A stretch of 64,000 bases of DNA, taken from an uncultured Acidimicrobiales bacterium (GTDB lineage: Bacteria > Actinomycetota > Acidimicrobiia > Acidimicrobiales > SHLQ01). The position numbers and the translations under genes were made by a program. The DNA is taken from assembly GCA_938041035.1 (NCBI GenBank), contig CALHYX010000029.1, forward strand, positions 1 through 64,000, read 5' to 3'. Below the pieces are notes generated by a model, which saw nothing but the letters and a program-made list of their open reading frames with translations, was not told where the DNA came from and made no database searches. Of this stretch, positions 8,230-16,067 are shown piece after piece. How positions within the stretch are numbered: position 1 is the first letter of the stretch; each line of letters begins with the position of its first letter.

Positions 8230-9371
8230 CCCCGACCACAGCGGCAACGTCGAACCGTCGCATGGTCACTCTGGTGCCTGGCACCAGAGTGACCGTCCTG
8301 ATGGGAATCGCGCTCGTGGCGCTCGCCCTCGTAGTGGTCGCGTGTTCGAATCCGGATCGGCCCACCCTGGTCGACGCGTCGAACTCGGCCACCACCGTCG
8401 ACCCCGGGACGGTGCCCCTCGACGCAACCGCGGCCCCTGACCCATCGGCCGCGCCGGGCGTCACCGCGACGCCGGACGCGTCGCTCGTGCCCGCCGAGCC
8501 CGAAGAGCCCGAGCTGCTGGACGCCGCCGGGAACCCGATCGCCGTCAGCGCCGACGGTCGCTATCGGCCCGAGGTCGGAGATGAGCCGGCCACCATCGCC
8601 GCGCAGATCACCTCGATCGAGCAGGCGTTGCGGTCGCCCGACACCGCGCCCGAAGCCCTGCCCGACCTCGGCCATCACCAGCAGGTGATCTACCGCCACC
8701 TCGGGCGCCACCCGGAGTGGGATGACGCGGTACTCGCCGCCGTACCCGAGGAGTTTCATCCGTCGGTGATCGCCAACGTCAACGCCCGCCGCGAATTCCA
8801 ACAGATGCGGTCGTCGTACTCCGGCACGGTGCCCGCGTGGCAGATCATCGAACCCGAACCGGCCGAGGCCCTGCTCGGGTACTACCGCGAGGCCGAAGCC
8901 ATCTCGAACATCGAGTGGGAGTACCTCGCCGCCATCAACCTGGTCGAGACCGGCATGGGACGGATCCTCGGCTTGTCGACCGCCGATGCTCAGGGCCCCA
9001 TGCAGTTCATCGAGGCGACGTGGGCCGACTGGGGCGAGGGCGATGTGAACGACCCCCGCGACTCCATCCTGGCGGCCGCCCGGTACCTCTCCGGTCGCGG
9101 CGGCAGCCCCGGTGACATGGCGGGCGCGTTGTGGGCCTACAACCAGCACGAGAACTACGTGAACGGCGTGACGTTCTACGCCGAACTGATGAAGGCCGAT
9201 CCCGACGCGTTCCTCGGCCTCTACCACTGGGAGATTCACTTCATGTCGTCGGCCGGCGACCTGTGGCTACCCGTCGGATACGACTACGCCGAATCGACCC
9301 CGATCGAGCAGTTCCTGGCCGATCATCCCGAGGCCGCTCCCCCACCGGGCGGCTGGGTGCCACCGGGCTGA
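8226..9371 (+). CDS. Lytic transglycosylase-like lipoprotein
   Basis: A 381-aa exported lipoprotein whose C-terminal half is an SLT/lysozyme-like domain acting on peptidoglycan. The putative catalytic Glu241 lies in AINLVETGMGR, followed by the family motif AQGPMQFIEATW and a terminal ALWAYNQHENYV. With the coupled ATG at 8226 the lipobox is LVVVAC with Cys40. Codons 14-23 (VTLVPGTRVT) are encoded entirely by a 31-bp perfect palindrome (8264-8294) that looks inserted into the n-region of the signal peptide; starts at 8262 or 8301 are possible if it disturbs translation. A low-complexity Pro/Ala/Thr stretch follows the lipidation site. Confidence 0.82.
   Translation: MTPTTAATSNRRMVTLVPGTRVTVLMGIALVALALVVVACSNPDRPTLVDASNSATTVDPGTVPLDATAAPDPSAAPGVTATPDASLVPAEPEEPELLDAAGNPIAVSADGRYRPEVGDEPATIAAQITSIEQALRSPDTAPEALPDLGHHQQVIYRHLGRHPEWDDAVLAAVPEEFHPSVIANVNARREFQQMRSSYSGTVPAWQIIEPEPAEALLGYYREAEAISNIEWEYLAAINLVETGMGRILGLSTADAQGPMQFIEATWADWGEGDVNDPRDSILAAARYLSGRGGSPGDMAGALWAYNQHENYVNGVTFYAELMKADPDAFLGLYHWEIHFMSSAGDLWLPVGYDYAESTPIEQFLADHPEAAPPPGGWVPPG
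8264..8294. repeat. GGTGCCTGGCACC palindrome inside a coding sequence
   Basis: Perfect 15-bp arms around a single T (8279). The inner 13 bp equal those at 39952-39964; the outer arm bases (GGTCACTCT) differ from the other copies yet pair perfectly. It is read in frame by the transglycosylase gene. Confidence 0.9.
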
Positions 9372-9435
9372 CAGCAGGGCGGCGCGGGAGTAGGGCAGCC
9401 AAGTTGGCGCTCTCCAGATCCGCGGGGCGGAGCCG

Positions 9436-11079
9436 TCACTTGGTGGCGTCGGATACCTGAGACTCGCGGGCGCGGGTGGAGAAGTACTCCTCGAGCTTGG
9501 CCTCGGCCTGATCGTCGAACAGGATCTCGGCCACCTCGCGCAGCCCTTCGCTCTGGTCGACATCGGTTTCGTCGACCACGAGGGAGATCTTCGACCGGCG
9601 TCGGAGAAAGTCCTCGAGGCGGGTGATCATCTCGGTGTGAGCGGCCCGCTCGAGTTCGACGCGCAGATAGTCGGCGCTGTCCATGATGTCTTCGCCCATA
9701 CGCGGATCCTCCCGGATGGCCTCCAGCATGGCGAACGCGCGGCGGCCGTAACGGCGCCAAAGCCGGGTCGACAGCGGTTCCACATCGGGCTTGTCGCGCA
9801 GGTCGTCCAGGTTCATCAGCCGGGCCTGGCGGAAGAACTCCTTACGGGTGGCCTCGGGCGGCTCACCAAACCAGTCGCCCTCGTCGGGGATCAGCGGAAG
9901 GCCGAGGTGTTCCGCGGCTTCGGCAACCTCTTCGCCCACGTTGAGGCAGTCGGTGAGTTTTCCGCCGAAGATGCTGATGACCGACTTCGCCCGATCGACC
10001 TCGATTTCGTGCTTGCGCGAAAGGGAGGTCCAGTCGACATCGGTCTGGTCATCGCCATCGTTGCTGACCACCAGCGGTCGCACGCCGCAGCGTTCGGCGA
10101 TGATGTCGTCCTCGGTGAGCGGTTGGGCGAGCTCCAACCGGGCGTTGATCTGTTCGAGCAGGAAGGTGCGATCCTCGTCCGTGACATGGCTCACGGGGTC
10201 ACTGACCCGAGTGTCGGTCGTACCGATCACCGAGCGTTTCCCCATGGGGATGACATAGAACAGCCGCTGGGTGTCGTCGAAGAAGGCGAGCACCCGATGG
10301 TTCTTCGTCAGACGGGGCACAACCAGGTGGATGCCCTTGGAGTACACGATCCGGTGCTCGGTGCGGAGGTTCCACTCGTTGTTCAGCCCGTCGATGAACG
10401 GGCCGGCCGCGTTGACGATCATGCGGGCCGTCGTGGTGAACTCCCGGCCGGTCTCACCGTCGCGCAACGCCGCGTGCCACCGACCGTCGCGCCGTTCGGC
10501 GGACACCAGTTCGACGTAGTTGGCCGCAACCGCGCCGGCATCCATGGCGCTACGGACGAAGCTGAACACGAAGCGGGCATCGTTGTCGGTGAGGATGGCG
10601 TCGTAGTACTCGATGCCGCCGCGCACCGTGGCGGTGTTGACCACCGGTTCGACCCGTTTGATCTTGGCGGCGCGCAGCGCTCGCGGCGCCTTGGTGCGAA
10701 ACGAACCAATACCCCAGTAACCGACCGTTCCGAGCGCGGCGAGAGCCGGCGGAAACGGTGAGCTCTCGTCGAGCGACGCAAGGAACGGAATCTGCTCGAT
10801 GTTGGCCGGGTAGGCCTTGAGCAGCCGGTTGCGGCTGACGCACAGCTTGCGCACCAACAGAAGTTCGTAGTTCTCGAGATACTTGAAGCCGCCCCACACC
10901 AGGTTCGACGATTCCTGGCTGGTGAACCCGGCCCAGTCGCCCCGATCGACGATCGCGACCCGGGCGCCACGGCCGGCCAAAACGGCGGCGGAAACCGCCC
11001 CGTTGATACCGCCGCCGACGATCAGCACATCGAAGTGGCCGTCGTCGAGTTTGTCGATGTTGGTTTCGCGAAGCTCCAC
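9436..11079 (-). CDS. glpD: FAD-dependent glycerol-3-phosphate dehydrogenase
   Basis: A 547-aa flavoprotein oxidising sn-glycerol-3-phosphate to dihydroxyacetone phosphate and passing electrons to the membrane quinone pool. The N-terminal dinucleotide fold is VLIVGGGINGAVSAAVLAGRG (about residues 18-38), followed by WAGFTSQESSNLVWGG. RMIVNAAGPFIDGL, VIPMGKRSVIGTTDT and IFGGKLTDCLNVGEEV are typical of GlpD. A C-terminal DAO_C region follows. The GTG at 11079 sits 6 nt after a TAGCGT -10. No glpF or glpK is adjacent; neighbouring lipid genes suggest a role in glycerolipid turnover. Confidence 0.92.
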   Translation of the reverse strand: MELRETNIDKLDDGHFDVLIVGGGINGAVSAAVLAGRGARVAIVDRGDWAGFTSQESSNLVWGGFKYLENYELLLVRKLCVSRNRLLKAYPANIEQIPFLASLDESSPFPPALAALGTVGYWGIGSFRTKAPRALRAAKIKRVEPVVNTATVRGGIEYYDAILTDNDARFVFSFVRSAMDAGAVAANYVELVSAERRDGRWHAALRDGETGREFTTTARMIVNAAGPFIDGLNNEWNLRTEHRIVYSKGIHLVVPRLTKNHRVLAFFDDTQRLFYVIPMGKRSVIGTTDTRVSDPVSHVTDEDRTFLLEQINARLELAQPLTEDDIIAERCGVRPLVVSNDGDDQTDVDWTSLSRKHEIEVDRAKSVISIFGGKLTDCLNVGEEVAEAAEHLGLPLIPDEGDWFGEPPEATRKEFFRQARLMNLDDLRDKPDVEPLSTRLWRRYGRRAFAMLEAIREDPRMGEDIMDSADYLRVELERAAHTEMITRLEDFLRRRSKISLVVDETDVDQSEGLREVAEILFDDQAEAKLEEYFSTRARESQVSDATK

Positions 11080-11085
11080 CCCCTC

Positions 11086-11091
11086 ACGCTA
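11086..11091 (-). promoter_or_regulatory. Leaderless -10 for glpD
   Basis: TAGCGT on the minus strand, 6 nt before the GTG at 11079. Confidence 0.55.
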
Positions 11092-11173
11092 TCGATCCCG
11101 GCGGCGTCCATGCGGGCCAAAAGGCCCATCGGTCCGGTCCTTCCGGCCCTTCGCCGGTGGGTCTGCGTCGCCG

Positions 11174-11179
11174 TATACT
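11174..11179 (+). promoter_or_regulatory. Putative -10 for the patatin gene
   Basis: TATACT in an otherwise GC-rich divergent region, 48 nt upstream of the GTG at 11228. No clear -35 is seen. Confidence 0.35.
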
Positions 11180-11227
11180 GCGGTTAATGACGGATAACCC
11201 TCCGACTCCCGTGCTCGCGACGCCAAC

Positions 11228-12217
11228 GTGGTGAAGGTCGCGCTCGTTCTGGGTGGTGGGGGCATCGCCGGTCACGCGTTCCACACCGCGGCGCTGGGTG
11301 CCCTGCTCGAGACGACCGGGTGGGACCCTCGCACGTCCGAGGTCATCGTCGGCACATCCGCCGGGTCCGGCGTTGCGTCACTGCTCCGGGGCCACGTTTC
11401 GATTCCCGCCCAGCTCGAGCGCCTGCTCGCCCTGCCGACCGCCCCCGAGGACATGGCCCGGCTCCGCGAGATCGCAGGGCGCGAATCGGGGTTCATGCCG
11501 CGTTGGGCGCTGGGACCCCAGTCGCCCGGGCTCACGATACGCGAGCTCTTCCGAGCTCACCGGGCCCGACCCATGTCGATGATCTCGGGGCTCATGCCGG
11601 CGGGCCGCCTCGCGACCGCTCCGATCTCCGAGCACACCGAGGAATTGCACAAGACCTGGCCCGATGACGCCCTCTGGATCACCGCGGTGGCCCTGGGCAC
11701 CGGTGAACGGGTCGTGTTTGGGCGCGACGACGTCGCCGCAACCACGGCCGAGGCGGTGCAGGCCAGCTGCGCCATCCCCTCGTTCTTCGCGCCGGTCGAG
11801 ATCGACGGGACCCGCTACATCGACGGCGGGGTGTACAGCGGCACCAACGCCGACCTCGTGGTCGAGGCCAAGCCCGACCTGGCGATCATCTCGTCACCGA
11901 TGACTACGAGCCAGATGGGCCTGCGCGCACCGGTCGGATCCGCGATGCGACTGCTTCCCGGCCACCAGCTGCGCAACGAACGCCGGTTGCTCACGAAGGC
12001 GGGTATCCCCACCCTCACCCTCGAACCCGATCTCGCCGTCCTCCGGGCCATGGGCCCCAACCCCATGGACCCCACCCGGATAATCCCGATCCTCGTGCAG
12101 GCCAGCGCGGCGATGACCCAGAGCCTGCGCCTCAAGGGCAACGACAAGGCGGTGCGAATACTCGAGCGGGCAGCTCGGCAAAATCCATCGCCGCTCGACG
12201 TGCCGTATCCCGCCTAG
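11228..12217 (+). CDS. Patatin-like phospholipase
   Basis: A 329-aa acyl hydrolase with the patatin Ser-Asp dyad. The oxyanion loop is LGGGGIAGHAF (residues 8-18), the nucleophile elbow GTSAG (Ser44), and the Asp motif DGG (Asp199). The family cleaves ester bonds of phospholipids or other lipids; the substrate is unknown. No signal peptide is seen, so it is cytosolic or membrane-associated. The start is one of two consecutive GTG codons; neither has a good ribosome binding site, and the first is taken. A WS/DGAT acyltransferase gene follows 127 nt downstream, which suggests linked neutral-lipid metabolism. Confidence 0.85.
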   Translation: MVKVALVLGGGGIAGHAFHTAALGALLETTGWDPRTSEVIVGTSAGSGVASLLRGHVSIPAQLERLLALPTAPEDMARLREIAGRESGFMPRWALGPQSPGLTIRELFRAHRARPMSMISGLMPAGRLATAPISEHTEELHKTWPDDALWITAVALGTGERVVFGRDDVAATTAEAVQASCAIPSFFAPVEIDGTRYIDGGVYSGTNADLVVEAKPDLAIISSPMTTSQMGLRAPVGSAMRLLPGHQLRNERRLLTKAGIPTLTLEPDLAVLRAMGPNPMDPTRIIPILVQASAAMTQSLRLKGNDKAVRILERAARQNPSPLDVPYPA

Positions 12218-12221
12218 CCGA

Positions 12222-12259
12222 CGACACTGGGTTGCCGGTTTGGTCCGCACCCGGTGTCG
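12222..12259. terminator. Hairpin after the patatin gene, possible terminator
   Basis: Arms CGACACTGGGT (12222-12232) and ACCCGGTGTCG (12249-12259) pair with one mismatch around a 16-nt loop. There is no T-run, so it may only be a structural element. Confidence 0.35.
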
Positions 12260-12344
12260 TGTTCCCGGCCCTGGCAGCGCCGCACCGACACCGACACCAA
12301 TCTCGCTACCCTGCTCCCCCGACCTCCTCAAGAGAAATGACGTT

Positions 12345-13676
12345 ATGCAGCTCGAACGGCTAACCGCCGAGGATCGCACCTTCTTTGCCCTCGAAAACGA
12401 ATACAGCGCGATGCACAACGTCACCGTTGCCGTTTTCGAGGGCCCCGAGCCCGACTTCGACGCCATCGCCGAGCGGGTGGCCGAGCGGGTGCCGCTGGTG
12501 CCCCGCTTTCGCCAGCGTGTCCTGTCGGTACCGTTCGACTTCGACAAGCCCGTATGGGTTGACGATCCCCATTTCTCGCTGAGCTACCACGTGCGCCACA
12601 CCGGTTTACCCGCGCGGGGCGGGCGCGACGCGCTCGACAATCTGGTCGGCCGCATCCTCAGCCAGCGCCTCGACCGCGGGAAGCCGCTGTGGGAGATCTG
12701 GGTGGTGTCGGGCCTCCAGCGCAAGCGGTGGGCACTGATCTCCAAAGCCCACCACAGCATCATCGACGGCGTATCGGGCATGGACCCGCTCACCGTGGTG
12801 GTCGACCGCGATCGGACGCCGCGCAAGCGCCGGGACAACTGGAACCCCCAACCGCTGCCGAGCGGCAGCGACCTGGTCAGCAATGCCATCCGATCGGTCG
12901 CCTTCAACCCGGCCCGGCAGGCCCGCATCGCCCGCCGCGCCATCGAACGTCCGCTGAATTCGGCCAAGAAGTTCATCGAGTCCCAGACCGCTCCGGAGAC
13001 CCCGCCGCCGCTGACCGGCGATATCGGACCCCACCGGGTCTGGCACTCGACCAGCGTTGGATTCTCCGAGGTCAACAAGCTGCGCGAAGAGTCGGGCGCG
13101 ACGACCAACGATGTGATCCTCGCCCTGCTCACCTGCGGTTACCGGGCGCTGCTGAAGACCAACGACGCCGAGGTACCCGGCTACATCCGCACCCTGGTGC
13201 CGCTGGCGGTCAGCGCCAGCCGATCGTTCTCCAATGAGATCACGGCCCAACGGGTCGACCTGCCCACCGGGCTGTCCGACCTGCGGTCCATCCTCGCGGC
13301 CGTCAGCAACCAGACCGGCGAGCGGATCGACCAAACCCACGCCGTGAGCGGGTCTCGACTGGCCAATCTCGACGGCTTCGCCGCCCCGACGCTGTACGCG
13401 CTCGGCGTGCGCTCGGCCACCCGTGAGGGTCTGCGGTCCGGCGATATTCAGACCGTGACGGTGAACTCGCCCGGCCCCGCCCAGGAGATCTCGTTCCTCG
13501 GCCAACCCATGCTCGAGGTCACGCCGGCCATGCCGCTCGTGGCTCGCACCCGCATCGCCACCGGAGTGGTCTCCTACCTCGACCGGTTCCATTTCGGCAT
13601 CACCGGCGATCGCGACGCGAACGACGACATCGATGCGGTAGCCGCCGGAATCAAGGCCGCCGTCGAGGACATGTAG
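12345..13676 (+). CDS. WS/DGAT family wax ester synthase / diacylglycerol acyltransferase
   Basis: A 443-aa acyltransferase moving an acyl chain from acyl-CoA to a fatty alcohol or diacylglycerol to form wax esters or triacylglycerol. The catalytic motif HHSIIDG (His136, His137, Asp141, Gly142) is intact. The N-terminus MQLERLTAEDRTFFALEN is typical of actinobacterial Tgs proteins. The ATG at 12345 follows AT-richer DNA with only a weak AGAG; a TACCCT at 12307-12312 could be its -10. Together with the patatin upstream it points to storage-lipid synthesis and turnover. Confidence 0.9.
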   Translation: MQLERLTAEDRTFFALENEYSAMHNVTVAVFEGPEPDFDAIAERVAERVPLVPRFRQRVLSVPFDFDKPVWVDDPHFSLSYHVRHTGLPARGGRDALDNLVGRILSQRLDRGKPLWEIWVVSGLQRKRWALISKAHHSIIDGVSGMDPLTVVVDRDRTPRKRRDNWNPQPLPSGSDLVSNAIRSVAFNPARQARIARRAIERPLNSAKKFIESQTAPETPPPLTGDIGPHRVWHSTSVGFSEVNKLREESGATTNDVILALLTCGYRALLKTNDAEVPGYIRTLVPLAVSASRSFSNEITAQRVDLPTGLSDLRSILAAVSNQTGERIDQTHAVSGSRLANLDGFAAPTLYALGVRSATREGLRSGDIQTVTVNSPGPAQEISFLGQPMLEVTPAMPLVARTRIATGVVSYLDRFHFGITGDRDANDDIDAVAAGIKAAVEDM

Positions 13677-13774
13677 ACCCCGCCGGGCGCCTGTACTGGC
13701 GCTCCGGAGCCGGGGCGAGCATGATCGGGGGCGCCACTCGCGCGCTCGCGCCAGCAACCACACAGGAGCCACCG

Positions 13775-16066
13775 ATGTCCGCAGTCCAGGGTTCGATCTT
13801 GGGTAACGCCGTCCTCCGTCGCGAGGACCCCACCCTGCTCCGCGGAACCGAGGAGTATTTCGATGACCTCGACGTGCCCGGTGTAGGTCATATCCACTTC
13901 GTGACCTCGACCATCGCCCATGCGTCGATCAACGCAATCGACACCTCCGAAGCCAAGACGATGCCCGGCGTGCTCGGTGTGTGGACCGCCGACGACATCG
14001 AGTTCGACCCGTACCTACCCATGCCATTGTTCGCTCCCCACTTCAGCCGCAACGTGCTGGCCAAGGGCAAGGTTCGCTATGTAGGTGACATCTACGCCGT
14101 GGTGGTCGCCGAGACCCCGGCGCAGGCCGCCGACGCCGCCGAGGCCATCTGGATGGACTTCGATCCGCTCCCGGCCGTCGTCGATCCGGAAGCCGCGCTG
14201 GCCGACGATTCGGCCCTGCTGTTCGAGGAAAACGGCAACAACGTGTGCTTCGAAATCGGTTCCGGCGAAGGCGACGCCCTCGATGGCGCCGACACGGTCA
14301 TCGATCTTCGCCTGGTCAGCCAACGCCTGGCCGCCGTTCCGATCGAGCCGAACGGCATCATCGCCATCCCCGACGGCGACAGCATGACCTGTTGGATCCC
14401 GTCGCAGAACCCGATCTCGACCCGTGAGGGCCTGGCCGCGGCCCTCGGTATGGAACACGACAAACTGCGGGTGGCTGCACCCGGCGGGGTGGGCGGTGGC
14501 TTCGGCCCCAAGGCCGGTGCCTACGCCGAGCACATCATCACCGCCCGGCTCGCCCGCGAACTCGACCGGCCGATCAAATGGACCGAGGTACGAACCGAAA
14601 ACATGTTGTCGCTCCAGCACGGGCGGGCGATGACCATGTACGGAAAGATGGGCTTCGACGCCGAGGGCATCATCACCGGCTACTCCTGCGACGTGATCGC
14701 CGAAGCGGGCGCCTACCCGGCGATCGGCGGCATTTTGACCATGTTCACCCAGACGATGATCCAGGGCGTCTACCAAATCCCCAAGGTCGACTACAAGGCT
14801 CGCTCCGTGGTCACCAACACCACCACGACGGGGGCCTACCGGGGGGCGGGTCGACCCGAGGCCACCCAGATTCTCGAACGGCTCCTCGACGTCGCCGCCG
14901 ATGAGATGGGAATCGACCCGGCCGAACTGCGCCGGCGCAACCTGATCAAGCCCGACGCGTTTCCGCTCACCACCCATGGCAACGCCAACTACGACAGCGG
15001 CGAGTACGAAAAGGCGCTCGACGCCGCGCTGGCTGAATCGGGCTACCAACAGCTTCTCGCCGACCAGGCGGCCCGCCGCGAAGCCGGCGATCCCAAGCAG
15101 CTCGGCATCGGCATCTCCACCTACGTGGAGGTCACCGCCCCCGCCGGCATGCACACCGAGTTCGGCGCGGTCGAGGTCGACGATGACGGCCACGTGACCG
15201 CTCGGGTCGGCACCTCGGCGCACGGCCAGGGCCACATCACGTCGTTCTCGATGATCGTCGCCGACATGCTCGGTGTCCCGATGGAGAACGTCACCATCCT
15301 TCAGTCCGACACCGATGTGATCCCGAGAGGGTCGGGCACGATGGGCTCCCGCTCGCTCCAAACCGCCGGTTCCGCAGTGCATGTGGCCAGCGAAACGGTG
15401 CTCGACAAGGCCAAGCAGTTGGCCGCCCACCTGCTCGAAGCCAGCGCCGACGACATCGTCACCGGCGAGGGCGGGCTCCACGTTGCGGGTGTTCCGGCGA
15501 ATGCGCTCACCTGGGGCGAGCTCTCCCAGGCCTCCAAGGACGACGGCCGGCGGCCCGAGGGAATGGACCCCGGTCTGGCCCATGAGCTCGACTTCGACGG
15601 CACCGATGCCACCTTCCCGTTCGGTGCCCACGTCGCCGTGGTCGAGGTCGACACCGAGACGGGCGCCGTGTCCATGCTGCGCCACGTCGCGGTCGACGAC
15701 TGTGGACGCATCCTCAACCCACTCATCGTGACGGGCCAGCAGCACGGCGGCATTGCCCAGGGTGCCGCCCAGGCGCTGTACGAGGGCGTCTTCTACGACG
15801 ACGACGGCAACCCGGTCACCACCAACCTGATGGATTACGCCATCCCGTCGGCGGCCGAACTGATCTCGTTTGAGACCTCGAACACCGAGACGCCCAGCCC
15901 GCGCAATCCGCTCGGGGCCAAGGGCATCGGCGAGTCCGGCACCATCGGGTCAACCCCGGCGATTCACAACGCGGTGATCGACGCGGTATCGCATCTCGGC
16001 GTGCGCCACATCGACATGCCGCTCACCAGCCAGAAGGTCTGGGCCGCAATCAACGACGCCGGCTAA
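13775..16066 (+). CDS. CoxL-like large subunit of a molybdenum hydroxylase (xanthine/aldehyde oxidase family)
   Basis: A 763-aa molybdenum-hydroxylase large subunit. It has the aldehyde oxidase/xanthine dehydrogenase a/b hammerhead domain (about residues 20-130) and then the Mo-cofactor domains. Family motifs include GGVGGGFGPK, TGAYRGAGRPEA, TSAHGQGH and GAKGIGESGTIGS with the conserved Glu. The active-site loop AYRGAGR marks the form II group; form I CO dehydrogenases have AYRCSFR, so CO oxidation should not be assumed. AGGAG (13764-13768) lies 6 nt before the ATG. No FAD-binding (CoxM) or 2Fe-2S (CoxS) subunit gene is adjacent, so partners must be elsewhere. Confidence 0.85.
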   Translation: MSAVQGSILGNAVLRREDPTLLRGTEEYFDDLDVPGVGHIHFVTSTIAHASINAIDTSEAKTMPGVLGVWTADDIEFDPYLPMPLFAPHFSRNVLAKGKVRYVGDIYAVVVAETPAQAADAAEAIWMDFDPLPAVVDPEAALADDSALLFEENGNNVCFEIGSGEGDALDGADTVIDLRLVSQRLAAVPIEPNGIIAIPDGDSMTCWIPSQNPISTREGLAAALGMEHDKLRVAAPGGVGGGFGPKAGAYAEHIITARLARELDRPIKWTEVRTENMLSLQHGRAMTMYGKMGFDAEGIITGYSCDVIAEAGAYPAIGGILTMFTQTMIQGVYQIPKVDYKARSVVTNTTTTGAYRGAGRPEATQILERLLDVAADEMGIDPAELRRRNLIKPDAFPLTTHGNANYDSGEYEKALDAALAESGYQQLLADQAARREAGDPKQLGIGISTYVEVTAPAGMHTEFGAVEVDDDGHVTARVGTSAHGQGHITSFSMIVADMLGVPMENVTILQSDTDVIPRGSGTMGSRSLQTAGSAVHVASETVLDKAKQLAAHLLEASADDIVTGEGGLHVAGVPANALTWGELSQASKDDGRRPEGMDPGLAHELDFDGTDATFPFGAHVAVVEVDTETGAVSMLRHVAVDDCGRILNPLIVTGQQHGGIAQGAAQALYEGVFYDDDGNPVTTNLMDYAIPSAAELISFETSNTETPSPRNPLGAKGIGESGTIGSTPAIHNAVIDAVSHLGVRHIDMPLTSQKVWAAINDAG

Positions 16067-16067
16067 C

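Noticed and set aside
14015..15745. 576-codon minus-strand frame inside the coxL-like gene
   Set aside because: Antisense shadow; the plus strand carries conserved hydroxylase motifs.
13775..16066. True CO dehydrogenase large subunit (form I)
   Set aside because: The active-site loop is AYRGAGR, not AYRCSFR, and CoxM/CoxS genes are missing.
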